Assembly: GCF_012911895.1 (NCBI RefSeq)
Contig: NZ_JAAXCV010000019.1
Coordinates: forward strand, 124,001 to 188,000
Length of the DNA stretch: 64,000 nt
Source of the DNA: Bacillus sp. RO3
GTDB lineage: Bacteria > Bacillota > Bacilli > Bacillales > Bacillaceae_B
Direction of reading: 5' to 3'
Position 1 is the first letter of the stretch; each line of letters starts with the position of its first letter. Below the pieces are notes generated by a model, which was not told the origin of the DNA, did not search any database, and was given only the letters and a program-made list of their open reading frames with translations. This document shows positions 18,732-28,043 of this stretch, piece by piece. Both the position numbers and the translations under genes were made by a program.

Positions 18732-19877
18732 CTATAAACCCATATTCTTGGCAATAATCGTCTTCATGATTTCATTTGTTCCTGCGTAAATACTCGCTAC
18801 GGGAATATCCCGGAATCTCCTGGCAATCTCGTATTCTTCCATATACCCGTATCCTCCATGGAGCTGCATGCATTCGGCGGCGATTCTCTTGGCGATGTCC
18901 GTCAGCTTCCACTTGGCCATGGACACCTTCGTGACAATATCCTTTCCATCCATATGCTCAGCAATCAACTGGTCGAGGAATGCCCTGCCCATTTCGATAT
19001 CAGTGGCCATCTCCGCTATTTTGAATTGGGTGTTCTGGAATTTGCTCACCGGTTTCCCGAAGGCATCCCGGCTCTTCACATACTCAATGGTTTGCTTCAG
19101 CATCACCTCTGATGCCGTCTGGGCGGCGATGGCCACCAGCAGGCGCTCCTGTTGAAGCTTTTCCATCAGGTAAACGAAGCCCTTGCCTTCTTCACCCAGG
19201 AGGTTTTCCTTCGGTACGGCACAATCCTCAAAGATCAGCTCCGCCGTGTCCTGGGAATGAAGGCCCACCTTGTTCAGCTTCCTTCCCCGGGAAAAGCCCG
19301 GAGTATCCCGTTCCACAACGAGGAGGCTGACCCCCTTATGCTTCGGATTCGCTTTCGGATCCGTTTTACAAGCCACAATGATGAGATCCGAGTGGATTCC
19401 ATTGGTGATGAACGTTTTCGATCCATTTAAGATGTAGTGGTCACCATGGAGAAGAGCCGTTGTCTGGATGTTTGCCAGGTCCGATCCGGTTCCAGGCTCC
19501 GTCATGGCAATCGCCGTAATGATTTCACCCGTCGTGCATTTCGGCAGCCACCGTTTCTTCTGCTCCTCTGTTCCATACGCTGTCAGATATGGAACGACAA
19601 TATCATTATGAAGTCCAACCCCAACAAGCCCTGAGCCGACTCGCTCAATCTCTTCATTGATGATGACGGAAAATCCCCAATCAACCTCGCTGCCTCCATA
19701 TTTCTCTTCAATATCCGGGCACAGATAGCCCTGCTCTCCCATTTTCGTCCAGAAGGAGCGCGGAATCATCCGCTCCTCCTCCCACTGTTCATAAAAGGGA
19801 TACGCTTCCTTCTCTAGAAACTTCCGTAAGGAACTGCGGAAGATGTCGTGATCGTCCGTTAGATAAGGGTGTTTCAT
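18732..19877 (-). CDS. Acyl-CoA dehydrogenase
   Basis: 381 residues. FAD and acyl-CoA motifs AMTEPGTGSDLANIQTTA, GSKTFITNG, LHGGYGYMEEYEIARRFRD and the C-terminal IYAGTNEIMK are in order. It should introduce the 2,3 double bond in an acyl-CoA, passing electrons to ETF. No ETF gene is nearby. It lies 32 bp after the first ligase of the operon and 36 bp before the thiolase. Confidence 0.92.
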   Translation of the reverse strand: MKHPYLTDDHDIFRSSLRKFLEKEAYPFYEQWEEERMIPRSFWTKMGEQGYLCPDIEEKYGGSEVDWGFSVIINEEIERVGSGLVGVGLHNDIVVPYLTAYGTEEQKKRWLPKCTTGEIITAIAMTEPGTGSDLANIQTTALLHGDHYILNGSKTFITNGIHSDLIIVACKTDPKANPKHKGVSLLVVERDTPGFSRGRKLNKVGLHSQDTAELIFEDCAVPKENLLGEEGKGFVYLMEKLQQERLLVAIAAQTASEVMLKQTIEYVKSRDAFGKPVSKFQNTQFKIAEMATDIEMGRAFLDQLIAEHMDGKDIVTKVSMAKWKLTDIAKRIAAECMQLHGGYGYMEEYEIARRFRDIPVASIYAGTNEIMKTIIAKNMGL

Positions 19878-19909
19878 GATAACCTCTCCTCACTTGTATA
19901 AATAACTCC

Positions 19910-21433
19910 CTATTGCTTGACTGTGTTCAGCGACTGTCGCAGCTGATATTTCAAGATCTTCCCTGAAGCATTTCTCGGAAGGGCTTCTTCCACAAAGATT
20001 CTCCTTGGAACCTTATAGCCCGCCAGCTTCTGACGGCAGAAGCTTTTCAATTCCTGTTCATCTATCACCGCATCCTCCTTAGCCACGATGACGGCACAGA
20101 CCGCTTCTCCCCACGTTTCATCAGGGAGACCGATGATGGCTGCCTCGAGTACGGCAGGGTGCTCATAGAGAACTTCCTCCACTTCGATGGAATAGACATT
20201 TTCCCCTCCGGAAATGATCATGTCTTTCTTCCGGTCCACAAGGGTGATGTAGCCATCTTCATCCCTGGTGGCAAGATCCCCCGTATACAGCCATCCATCC
20301 TTGATCGTTTTCGCGGTTTCTTCCGGCTTCCGGTAATATTCCTTCATGATGGATTCCCCTTTTAGGATAAACTCACCTACCGCACCCGGCTCAATATCCA
20401 GCCCTTCTTCATTGACCACTCTTGCTTCCGTCAGAAACGCTGCTTTCCCGCCTTTTCCAAAATGGGTCCTATGCCCTTCCGGTGTGAGAAGAATTCCTCC
20501 TGGGCCTGCTTCTGTGAGCCCGCACAGATTGTAAAACTGGTCTGTCTTGAATAGTTCAATGCTCTTCCTTACGACCTCAGGGGCCATCGGTGCCGCCCCG
20601 TAACCGCATCGCTTGATGGAAGAAAGGTCGTAGTCCGCGGCATTTGGGACCTGCAGCATAAACGTATACATGGCAGGCACTCCAAAGAAATGAGTGATGG
20701 AGTGCTCCTGAATCGCTTCCAGTGTCTTCACAGGATGAAATTCACGCTGGATGATATGAGTCGCCCCGAGCACCACCCCTGAAATAAGGAACAGGTTCAG
20801 CTGGGCAGAATGGAACAATGGCGCAATATGAAGGAAGCGTTCTTCTTCATTGATGCCCATGCTGATCATCATCGTTAGCCCCACATTGAAGATGCGCTTG
20901 TGGTCGAATAGCGCCCCTTTCGGTTTTCCTGTTGTACCGGACGTGTATAAGATTTCGAGATCGTCGTCTTCACTGACGAGGACAGACGGTTCCCGGGTTT
21001 CGACCCCAACAACCTTTTCAAACGAATGATGGCCTACAACCCTCGGTGTCCCCGTCGTGATCACATGGAGGACATTGGTTCCTTCTCTCGCCGTTGTGAT
21101 CGTTTCCTGGAACTCACTGTCACAGAACACGACGGACGACTCGGACTGCTCCAGAATGTAGTGGACCTCGGATGACGTCAGACGGAAATTGATCGGGACG
21201 ATGACGGCACCGATCTTCGCACCAGCAAAGAAAGCCAGCACAAACTGATCTGAATTCTTCATCATTAACGCTACTTTTTCCCCTTTCTGAATCCCCAGGT
21301 CAAGGAGCCCGTGCGCCAATTTATTCACTTCCTGATTGAACTGCTCATACGTGTAGGTCCGTCCCTCACATACCATAGCCAGCTTTTCCGGCTTCTTCCT
21401 CGCGTTTTGTGCTAAATAAGATCCGATATCCAT
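19910..21433 (-). CDS. AMP-forming acyl-CoA synthetase, first gene of the sigma-54 operon
   Basis: 507 residues. Motifs ILYTSGTTGKPKGALFDHKR, LCGLTEAGPGG, WLYTGDLATRDEDGYITLVDR and PRNASGKILKYQLR define an adenylate-forming fatty-acyl-CoA ligase. It opens a tightly spaced operon running to 13133 (ligase, acyl-CoA dehydrogenase, thiolase, ligase, CaiB/BaiF, ligase). A -24/-12 promoter and an enhancer palindrome lie 55-143 bp upstream. Start ATG 21433. Confidence 0.9.
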   Translation of the reverse strand: MDIGSYLAQNARKKPEKLAMVCEGRTYTYEQFNQEVNKLAHGLLDLGIQKGEKVALMMKNSDQFVLAFFAGAKIGAVIVPINFRLTSSEVHYILEQSESSVVFCDSEFQETITTAREGTNVLHVITTGTPRVVGHHSFEKVVGVETREPSVLVSEDDDLEILYTSGTTGKPKGALFDHKRIFNVGLTMMISMGINEEERFLHIAPLFHSAQLNLFLISGVVLGATHIIQREFHPVKTLEAIQEHSITHFFGVPAMYTFMLQVPNAADYDLSSIKRCGYGAAPMAPEVVRKSIELFKTDQFYNLCGLTEAGPGGILLTPEGHRTHFGKGGKAAFLTEARVVNEEGLDIEPGAVGEFILKGESIMKEYYRKPEETAKTIKDGWLYTGDLATRDEDGYITLVDRKKDMIISGGENVYSIEVEEVLYEHPAVLEAAIIGLPDETWGEAVCAVIVAKEDAVIDEQELKSFCRQKLAGYKVPRRIFVEEALPRNASGKILKYQLRQSLNTVKQ

Positions 21434-21487
21434 CCTTTTATTCCCCCTTAAATAATAGATAGTGAAAACGCCTTCATTCTTCTGTTA

Positions 21488-21503
21488 TGCAATAATTGTG
21501 CCA
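21488..21503 (-). promoter_or_regulatory. Sigma-54 (-24/-12) promoter of the acyl-CoA operon
   Basis: Minus strand reads TGGCACAATTATTGCA, matching the SigL consensus TGGCAC-N5-TTGCA at every position. It is 55 bases upstream of the first operon gene. Confidence 0.88.
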
Positions 21504-21553
21504 ACTTTCAGAAATCAACAAGCTCACCCTTTATGGGAAGAGGGGACAAGAAA

Positions 21554-21576
21554 AGGTGTCCAGAAATTGGACACCT
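21554..21576 (-). promoter_or_regulatory. Enhancer (UAS) palindrome, doubling as a terminator
   Basis: A perfect 9-bp inverted repeat with core TGTCCAGAAATTGGACA lies about 60 bases upstream of the -24/-12 promoter. The same core, 14 of 17 identical, precedes the other sigma-54 promoter at 24644. It also lies 42 bases past the regulator stop, with a T-rich tail on the minus strand, so it may terminate that gene as well. Confidence 0.65.
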
Positions 21577-21617
21577 TTATGTGTACAGTACAGGTGGTCG
21601 ACAGGGAGCTCCCCTGT

Positions 21618-23666
21618 CTAGACAGACAGCTCGTACTTTTTCAGTTTCTCATATAAGCCTGAGCGGCTGATGCCGAGAAGCCTGGCCGCCTGGGCTTTGT
21701 TTCCGTTCGCCTGGGTCAGGGCCTTCCGGATCGCTCCAAGCTCAGCATCGTCAGCAAGACCGGTGTGCTGAATCGCCGGCTCCTGCAGCTGGCCCAGGAG
21801 ATATTCCGGCAGGTCCTCGGTCTGAATGTTTCCGTGCTCGGCAAACGTCATGGCACGCTCAAGAACATTTCGAAGCTCCCGGACATTCCCCGGCCACTTG
21901 TATTGACTCAAGGCTTCCTCTGCCTTTGCCGATATTCCCGTAATGCTGGTACCCAGCATGGAATTCAGCTCAACCATCAGCTTATTGGTCAGATGCCCGA
22001 CATCATGAACCCGCTCCCGCAATGGAGGAATCGTCAGGGAGATCACGTTCAACCTGTAATATAAATCCTCCCTGAATTCTCCTTCCTGCACCATTTTCTC
22101 CAGGTTCCGGTTGGTGGCAGCGATGATGCGCACATCCACCTTGATGCGCTCATTCCCCCCCACACGATAAAATTCACGTTCCTGGAGGACCCGTAACAGC
22201 TTTGCCTGGAGGGCAATGGACATATCCCCGATTTCATCAAGAAACAGCGTCCCCCCATTGGCTAAATCGAACTTCCCTACCTTGCCGCGCTGCTTCGCTC
22301 CAGTGAACGCCCCTTCCTCATAACCGAAAAACTCTGACTCCAGAAGATCTTCAGGGATGGCTGCACAGTTGACGATGACAAACCGGCCGTCACTTCTTGC
22401 ACTGCTGTTATGAATCGCATGGGCAAATAACTCCTTGCCCGTTCCGCTTTCCCCCCTGATCAGAACGGTCGACCGTCCTTTCGCAGCCTTGGCGGCACTC
22501 TTCTTCAGTTTATCCATATAGGGATATTCACTCAGGATATGGTCCCACGTAAACCGGGCTGATTCTGACTTTTGCAGCTGGCGGTGATAAAAGCTTGCCT
22601 TATTCTCAGCCTTCTGGAGGCGTTTGAACAGCTCACTCACCTCGTTCAACTGACGGAACATCACCTTCCCGATCGCCCCGATGACCTTGCCGTCCTTCTT
22701 GATGGGTATTCTATGTACGATGTATTTAATCCCTTTTCTCTCGTTAAAGTCACTGATTTCAGCTGTTTCCGTCTTAAATACATGGGCAAGCTTCAACTGG
22801 GGAAGCACCTTGTCCGCATCTTGATGGAGCACCTCGGATCGGTCCATGTCGAAAAGTTCAAGGAGAGGCGGACTGACCATCGAAATGATGTTCTGTTCAT
22901 CGGTCATCAAGATTCCATCGTAGGCGTGCTCCAATGAAGTCTCGATGGTCAGCTTCAGCTTTTTAACCGTCTGCAGCTCCTCAGCCATCTTTTCAATTTC
23001 CGAAATGTCCTGGAATAAGATGATCTTCCCTTCTTTATGATTCACGGTTTCATAGGATGAAAGATGGACGATCGATTGATATGTCTCATCATAGTGATGC
23101 CCCTGATGTGAGAGGGAGAGACTCGGGAATACGTCCCCAAACCGGCGGGACAGGATGGAATCCACAGACCGGCCTGTGATCTTCACTAAAGCATCATTGG
23201 CATACATGATCTGCAAATGCTCATCCGTCATCAGCACCCCCATATGGGAATGGCTTAAGATGGTTTCCAGCTGCTCTTTCAGGGTATTGGCCGACTTTAC
23301 TAACGCCATCACCATTTCTGTCTTCGTCAATAAGCCCATCAGCTTGCCTTCTTCATCAAGGACCACCCCAGTACCCGCCTTGCTTGTCTTCACCAATTCC
23401 TCGATCCGGTGGAAAGGGGTATCGACCTGAATCGCCAGTGCATCCCTTTTTATGTATGACTCAATCGTGGTTTCAAGTGGCAATCCATCGAGAATCATTT
23501 GATAGAGCCCGCTCCGTGTAAACACACCCTTTAGATTCCGGTCTTCATCTGCTACAGGCAGCAAGTTCCATTTCTTCTCTTTGATGATTTCGATCGCTTC
23601 TTTCAGCGTTGTTCCTTCCGTGATCACACCCTCGACAGGTGTGACAATATCCCGGAACTGAAGCAT
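21618..23666 (-). CDS. Sigma-54 enhancer-binding regulator with CBS pair and two PAS domains
   Basis: About 682 residues. Two CBS motifs (about 3-123), PAS domains at about 127-222 and 240-335, AAA+ sigma-54 interaction domain with Walker A GESGTGKE (405-412), GAFTGA (462-467) and LFLDEIGD, then a Fis-type helix-turn-helix (645-680, [20 protein letters not shown]). It drives SigL-dependent transcription on sensing a signal through CBS/PAS domains. CBS pairs often bind AMP or related nucleotides, a product of the three neighbouring ligases (inference). Start ATG 23666 has GGGGG 8 bases upstream; the longer frame to 23747 lacks a site. Confidence 0.92.
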   Translation of the reverse strand: MLQFRDIVTPVEGVITEGTTLKEAIEIIKEKKWNLLPVADEDRNLKGVFTRSGLYQMILDGLPLETTIESYIKRDALAIQVDTPFHRIEELVKTSKAGTGVVLDEEGKLMGLLTKTEMVMALVKSANTLKEQLETILSHSHMGVLMTDEHLQIMYANDALVKITGRSVDSILSRRFGDVFPSLSLSHQGHHYDETYQSIVHLSSYETVNHKEGKIILFQDISEIEKMAEELQTVKKLKLTIETSLEHAYDGILMTDEQNIISMVSPPLLELFDMDRSEVLHQDADKVLPQLKLAHVFKTETAEISDFNERKGIKYIVHRIPIKKDGKVIGAIGKVMFRQLNEVSELFKRLQKAENKASFYHRQLQKSESARFTWDHILSEYPYMDKLKKSAAKAAKGRSTVLIRGESGTGKELFAHAIHNSSARSDGRFVIVNCAAIPEDLLESEFFGYEEGAFTGAKQRGKVGKFDLANGGTLFLDEIGDMSIALQAKLLRVLQEREFYRVGGNERIKVDVRIIAATNRNLEKMVQEGEFREDLYYRLNVISLTIPPLRERVHDVGHLTNKLMVELNSMLGTSITGISAKAEEALSQYKWPGNVRELRNVLERAMTFAEHGNIQTEDLPEYLLGQLQEPAIQHTGLADDAELGAIRKALTQANGNKAQAARLLGISRSGLYEKLKKYELSV

Positions 23667-23800
23667 CTCAAGGTCCCCCTCTATCATTCTCTTTTTATCG
23701 TTGATGGCGGTCCTTGGAGACCACACTGATAAAATCTGAAAATTCAATTTGTTACTTTCAGTATAAAGCTTTCCGTACGAAAGGTCACTTCTTCCACGTA

Positions 23801-23831
23801 AAAAGACCCCCTTTTTATTTAAAAGGGGGCC
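23801..23831 (-). terminator. Terminator after the SDR gene
   Basis: Minus strand GGCCCCCTTTT-AAAT-AAAAAGGGGGTC stem followed by TTTTT, directly past the stop at 23837. It separates the SDR transcript from the regulator gene. Confidence 0.85.
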
Positions 23832-23836
23832 CTGCT

Positions 23837-24604
23837 TTATTTCGGCTGCATCCTGATACCGCCGTCCAGTCGGATCGTTTCTCCATTCAGCATGGGATTG
23901 GTGAGAATGCTTTCGACCAGATGGGCATATTCCTCCGGTTGCCCGAGGCGTTGTGGAAATGGAACCATTTTGCCAAGGGATGTAACGGCTTCTTCCGGAA
24001 GAGATTCAAACATCGGAGTGTGGAACAATCCCGGCGCGATCGTCATCACCCGGATACCGTAAGCAGCAAGCTCCCTTGCGATGGGCAGCGTCATCCCCAC
24101 CACTCCGCCTTTGGAAGCACTATAGGCTGCCTGCCCGATTTGACCTTCATATGCCGCCACCGATGCCGTATTGATGACCACTCCCCTTTCACCATCCTTA
24201 TCCGGTTCATTACTGGACATCTGTTCAGCTGCCAGCCTGATCACATTGAACGTACCGATTAAGTTGATGGAAATCACCTTAGAGAATGTCTCAAGGGCAT
24301 GGATGCCTTTACGTGATAAGAGCTTAGAAGCAATCCCGATTCCTGCGCAGTTCACCACGGTGTTCACCGACCCGAACGAATCCACCGTTTGGTGAATGGC
24401 GTTTGCGACCTCTTCCTCACTCGTTACATCCGTTTGGATGTAAATCGCCCTTTCTCCCAGTTCATCTACAAGGGCCCGGCCTCTTTCCTCCGCTACATCC
24501 AGGATGGCTGCCTTTCCACCGTTCTGGATGATCTGCCTCACTGTCGCTTCCCCTAAACCTGACGCTCCACCTGTCACAATTGCAATGGACTCCCTGATCT
24601 TCAT
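23837..24604 (-). CDS. Short-chain dehydrogenase, 3-hydroxyacyl-CoA dehydrogenase type-2-like
   Basis: 255 residues. NAD-binding TGGASGLG near the start, NCAGIG, and catalytic YSASK. The IAPGLFHTPM and LPEEAVTSLGKMVPFPQRLG segments are typical of the HSD10/3-hydroxy-2-methylbutyryl-CoA dehydrogenase group. It would supply the hydroxyacyl-CoA oxidation step missing from the adjacent operon. Own -24/-12 promoter 40 bases upstream. Start ATG 24604 with GGAGG 7 bases before it. Confidence 0.88.
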   Translation of the reverse strand: MKIRESIAIVTGGASGLGEATVRQIIQNGGKAAILDVAEERGRALVDELGERAIYIQTDVTSEEEVANAIHQTVDSFGSVNTVVNCAGIGIASKLLSRKGIHALETFSKVISINLIGTFNVIRLAAEQMSSNEPDKDGERGVVINTASVAAYEGQIGQAAYSASKGGVVGMTLPIARELAAYGIRVMTIAPGLFHTPMFESLPEEAVTSLGKMVPFPQRLGQPEEYAHLVESILTNPMLNGETIRLDGGIRMQPK

Positions 24605-24643
24605 TACATGACCTCCTGAAATATCGATTCAACTCCCTACATT

Positions 24644-24659
24644 GCAAGAAATATGCCAA
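24644..24659 (-). promoter_or_regulatory. Sigma-54 (-24/-12) promoter of the SDR gene
   Basis: Minus strand TGGCATATTTCTTGCA: TGGCA and TTGCA blocks with the right 5-base spacing (one departure from TGGCAC). Confidence 0.85.
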
Positions 24660-24700
24660 AGCTGAATCGCCTGCCCCGAGCAGGTTATAAGCCTCGACCC

Positions 24701-24738
24701 TGTCCAGAATCCGGACACTTCAGACAGCGATTTGGACA
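24701..24738 (-). promoter_or_regulatory. Enhancer (UAS) site for the sigma-54 regulator
   Basis: TGTCCAGAATCCGGACA (24701-24717) resembles the core at 21554-21576. A further half-site TTTGGACA lies at 24731-24738. Both are 42-80 bases upstream of the -24/-12 promoter, typical for enhancer binding. Confidence 0.6.
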
Positions 24739-24744
24739 CTTTGA

Positions 24745-24758
24745 GAGGGACGGACCTT
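24745..24758. repeat. Dispersed 14-mer GAGGGACGGACCTT
   Basis: Exact copy in the gap upstream of the SDR gene. Confidence 0.6.
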
Positions 24759-24805
24759 TCTTTCCCTTAAACCAAAAGCGATGTTAAATGGTTGATAATT
24801 GAACT

Positions 24806-24840
24806 AAAAAAGGGAACTCCGCAACAGTGGGGGTTCCCTG
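24806..24840 (-). terminator. Terminator candidate after the anti-sigma gene
   Basis: Minus strand GGGAACCCCC...GGAGTTCCC stem followed by TTTTTT. It lies 225 bases past the anti-sigma stop; the intervening bases 24841-25064 show no gene. Confidence 0.6.
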
Positions 24841-25064
24841 AGTTATTCAACAATCCCTCCTTTTTAGAGGGACTCTGATCAGTGGTGTTCAACCAATTCA
24901 AGGGATACTTTTTTGGCCATGTTTTAGAAATCGAATCAATCTGGGACCCCTCGGTATCAAGTCATATAGAACTAAAATGAAGAATAAAACCGCTGAATGG
25001 TGAGCCTATTATTAACCAGTGAAAGCAACAACGATGATAACGTGCTTTTCGGCTTCTTCATTGA

Positions 25065-25940
25065 TCATTTTTTGAATATGTTCCTTCCAGCTAACAACGC
25101 AACATATAAAGACATTGTGACAAGTAAAATTACATAAAGGTCTCGTCCAGCAAGGTAAGTGGCAGAGTGAAGACCTTTTATTAGTAAGTGAGCAAACAGG
25201 TACGAGATAGGTAATAGAATCATTTTTTCTAGAGCATTTCTTATTTTTCCGTTCTTACGGAATATGACCAATCCCATTCCACAAATAAGTGATAATCCTA
25301 TAGCAAACAACACATAGTAGCTTAAAACAAGCCGAGGTAACGTCATGACAGAACCATCCGTTAGTGGATCTCCATAAATTAACGTATTTTCAATTCCATC
25401 GGTATTGTAATAGTAGATCGAAGCGACCGTTTCCCCATTCGGGTTTAAGACCGTATTTTCCAGGTTGTTTTTGTTTATTTTCTGTTGCCAAATCGTTTCC
25501 CATGTCGTTATATCATAGACATAACCTGAATGGTCTGCTGCCGGGTATTGATTTACATTAAATCCAGAGACTTCTTCGCTAAAATTCAAAAGGACAGTTC
25601 CGTCATCCTTTTCCATAATTGAAACCGGATTTTCATTATAAGAGATGTATGCTGGGGTTGTCAGATAAGCGATTGTAACCACTGCAAAAACCAATGTTAC
25701 CATGACTGAAAGAATAATCGCTTGTAGCTTTTTCTTTCGCAATGTATGTTGTATGTTTCTTAAGGGAGCTATATCGGTATCTACTGGCGGTTCTTCAAAA
25801 GTCCTCATTTCTTCAAGTTGTTTTTTACAGTTCTCACAAGAAGCTACATGTTCTTCAACTAGATCTCTAGTATCCTGACTTGCCATATCCTCGACATATA
25901 ACGGCAGTATATCTCTAATCATATTACAGCTATTTTTCAT
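25065..25940 (-). CDS. Anti-sigma factor with zf-HC2 domain
   Basis: 291 residues. N-terminal zinc motif H31-x3-C35-x2-C38 (EEHVASCENCKK) with C5 upstream, then one membrane helix (about 72-92), an extracytoplasmic domain of roughly 110 residues, and three further hydrophobic segments at the C-terminus. It would hold the adjacent ECF sigma factor until an envelope signal releases it. The ATG overlaps the sigma stop by 4 bases (ATGA), showing translational coupling. Confidence 0.85.
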   Translation of the reverse strand: MKNSCNMIRDILPLYVEDMASQDTRDLVEEHVASCENCKKQLEEMRTFEEPPVDTDIAPLRNIQHTLRKKKLQAIILSVMVTLVFAVVTIAYLTTPAYISYNENPVSIMEKDDGTVLLNFSEEVSGFNVNQYPAADHSGYVYDITTWETIWQQKINKNNLENTVLNPNGETVASIYYYNTDGIENTLIYGDPLTDGSVMTLPRLVLSYYVLFAIGLSLICGMGLVIFRKNGKIRNALEKMILLPISYLFAHLLIKGLHSATYLAGRDLYVILLVTMSLYVALLAGRNIFKK

Positions 25941-26425
25941 CGATAATCCTCCGATCGCGCTTTAATTTTTTCTCTAGCACGGTGATAAGTAACACAAGCC
26001 CAGTTTTCACTTTTTCCAAACAATTTGCCAATTTGCTTAAATGACAGTTCTCCAAATGCACGGAGAGTGAAGACCTTTTTGTATGGCTCTTTCAAATTCT
26101 GGATCACTTCATGTACCTTCGTAGACGCTTCTGAGATGGCTATTTCTTGTTCTACATTGTCTCCACTAGCTGATTCTGGAGCCGACTCAAGATCCACCAA
26201 GCTTTTATTCTTACGCAAATAAGAGTAATAACTGTTTTTGGCAATTTGGCATAACCAAACACGGATATCACTATTCCCTCTGAAACTGTCTAGCGAGGTT
26301 AATGCCTTCATAAAAGTTTCCGAAGTGACATCTTCAGAGATATGCTTATCGCCAGATAAACTATACACATATAAAAATACATCTTTAAAGTATGTATTAT
26401 AAATATCCTCAAGCTGTGTCACCAT
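25937..26425 (-). CDS. ECF RNA polymerase sigma factor
   Basis: 162 residues. Sigma region 2 (YVYSLSGDKHISEDVTSETF, then W in IRVWLCQIAKN) and region 4 (LRAFGELSFKQIGKLFG) are clear. First gene of the sigma/anti-sigma pair. Start is ATG 26425 or GTG 26422; GGAGGTGAG lies just before, and spacing slightly favours the GTG. An ECF-type promoter at 26445-26470 suggests autoregulation. Confidence 0.88.
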   Translation of the reverse strand: MVTQLEDIYNTYFKDVFLYVYSLSGDKHISEDVTSETFMKALTSLDSFRGNSDIRVWLCQIAKNSYYSYLRKNKSLVDLESAPESASGDNVEQEIAISEASTKVHEVIQNLKEPYKKVFTLRAFGELSFKQIGKLFGKSENWACVTYHRAREKIKARSEDYR

Positions 26426-26444
26426 CTCACCTCCTTACATATAA

Positions 26445-26470
26445 GACGCGATAAACTCAACGATCTTACA
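26445..26470 (-). promoter_or_regulatory. ECF-type promoter of the sigma/anti-sigma operon
   Basis: Minus strand TGTAAG-N16-CGTC. Bacillus ECF promoters use TGAAAC/TGTAAC and CGTC/CGTA at this spacing. It lies 20 bases from the start, giving a short leader. Confidence 0.45.
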
Positions 26471-26473
26471 AAA

Positions 26474-26512
26474 ATATAAAAAAAACCGAACAAAGTTCGC
26501 CCGGTCTTTTTC
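26474..26512 (-). terminator. Second hairpin after the kinase gene
   Basis: GACCGGGCGAAC-TTT-GTTCGGT with a bulge and a following T8 run on the minus strand. Confidence 0.55.
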
Positions 26513-26561
26513 AATTGTTCCTGGGATACAACTATCAACAGAGTTATTGAACATAGCTAAA

Positions 26562-26589
26562 CAAAAAAAAGGATAGGAGCCCCTATCCT
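26562..26589 (-). terminator. Kinase gene terminator overlapping its stop codon
   Basis: GGATAGGGGCTCCTATCC followed by TTTTTTTT on the minus strand. The TAG stop (26583-26585) lies inside the stem. Confidence 0.8.
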
Positions 26590-27824
26590 AACGGAAGACT
26601 GATGGTGATGCTTGTCCCTCCGCCAACTTCACTCTCGATCTGTATCTCTCCTTTCATGGCATCAATGACCCGGAAGACGACCATCATCCCAAGGCCTGTC
26701 CCCTTCCCTTCTTTCGTGGAGAAGTAGGGTTCGCCGAGGCGGGTAATTTGATGGGGGGTCATTCCGACTCCTTCGTCCTCGATGATCATGCACACCATAT
26801 GATCGTCCGTCTTGGACGATACCCGAATCTTCCCACCTTGAGGCATGGCTTCAATGCTGTTTTTAAACAGATTCACAAGAACCTGCAAAAATAGTCCCGG
26901 ATTCCCTTTCACCTGATAGGGAGCGACGGTGGACTCAATGATAACGTTATTCATATTGGAAAGAGGATTGATGACCTGGATCGCTTTCTCGGTCATTTCC
27001 TTTATAGAAAGACTCTCGACTCTTTCAGGGGAAGGCTTGGCAAAGGTCAGATAATCATGGATGATATCCGTTGCCCTGTCCATTTCCTCAATGGCGATTT
27101 TCAAAAATTCCTTTTCCTTCTCTGTGACGGTGGATGACTCTCTGACCATCTGAACAAAGCCTCTTGAAGAAGTAAGGGGATTTCGGATCTCATGGGAGAT
27201 GCTTGCAGCCAAATGACTGACGATCTCTACTTTCTCCATACGGATGAGCTTCGTCAGGAGCAGGTTCTGCTCTCTGAAGTATTCCACCAGGGAAACAGAT
27301 AAGATCATTCCGAGAACATGGATGATGATGAACGTAAAGGTGAACGACAAAGTAATGACATGCAGGAATAACAGATGAATGCTGACCAATATTCCGGTAC
27401 AGGTGAGAAAAATCAGGGAGGAGGTGATGAGTAAACGGATGTTCAGCTTTTTCCGGTGAAAAACCGGACGCAGCCACATGGACAACAAGTATAAAATAGG
27501 AAGGGTGACGACGGGAATCCAAACCCCTACTCCCCCATTGATGAACCTGATAACCGCAATCAGCACACCGAGGGCAGCCGCCGTAATGGGATGAGTATAA
27601 AAACAGGCCAGAAGAAACGGGATAAAACGAAGATCAAAAATAAGCCCGTCACTTATCTTAAACGGGAACATCATGCAGAATAGGATAGAAAATCCCAGTG
27701 AGAAGAAAAACAGATACTCCTGCCTCCTGCTGCTGAGTCCCCGCTTATGCATCCAAAACTGGATAAAGAAAATGGAAAGAAAAATAACTAGTAAATTGAT
27801 CAAAAAATGCTGCAAACTATCCAT
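26583..27824 (-). CDS. Sensor histidine kinase, KinB-like (5TM-LYT input)
   Basis: 413 residues. Five or six hydrophobic helices (1-180) resemble the 5TMR-LYT input of KinB; then SHEIRNPLT (phosphoacceptor His), an N box (NLFKNSIEAMP), and ATP motifs DEGVGMT and GKGTGLGM. Such orphan kinases feed the sporulation phosphorelay; no response regulator gene is adjacent, which fits. B. subtilis KinB is of similar length. Start ATG 27824 with GGGGG 8 bases upstream. Confidence 0.85.
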   Translation of the reverse strand: MDSLQHFLINLLVIFLSIFFIQFWMHKRGLSSRRQEYLFFFSLGFSILFCMMFPFKISDGLIFDLRFIPFLLACFYTHPITAAALGVLIAVIRFINGGVGVWIPVVTLPILYLLSMWLRPVFHRKKLNIRLLITSSLIFLTCTGILVSIHLLFLHVITLSFTFTFIIIHVLGMILSVSLVEYFREQNLLLTKLIRMEKVEIVSHLAASISHEIRNPLTSSRGFVQMVRESSTVTEKEKEFLKIAIEEMDRATDIIHDYLTFAKPSPERVESLSIKEMTEKAIQVINPLSNMNNVIIESTVAPYQVKGNPGLFLQVLVNLFKNSIEAMPQGGKIRVSSKTDDHMVCMIIEDEGVGMTPHQITRLGEPYFSTKEGKGTGLGMMVVFRVIDAMKGEIQIESEVGGGTSITISLPLG

Positions 27825-27917
27825 TCAACGATCCCCCTTGTATACCCTACTATTATAAACGAAGGGAATCCTTGCGACTAGGGGGGGCAGGGGGATAGTG
27901 TCTTACCGGGCCCTCCA

Positions 27918-27953
27918 TAAAAAGAAGGGCCGGATTTCCCGGCCCCTTCTTTA
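27918..27953. terminator. Bidirectional hairpin after the CoA-disulfide reductase gene
   Basis: GAAGGGCCGG/CCGGCCCCTTC with A- and T-rich flanks. Serves the minus-strand gene ending at 28044, about 90 bases away. Confidence 0.75.
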
Positions 27954-28027
27954 TTTCTACTCATACCCATGAATCCTATTGACGACGGCCGCCATTGGTT
28001 ACCCTCCGACCTGCACCGTGATCCGAT

Positions 28028-28041
28028 CGGGGACGGACCTT
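28028..28041. repeat. Dispersed 14-mer, one mismatch
   Basis: CGGGGACGGACCTT, directly past the stop of the CoA-disulfide reductase gene. Confidence 0.5.
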
Positions 28042-28043
28042 CC

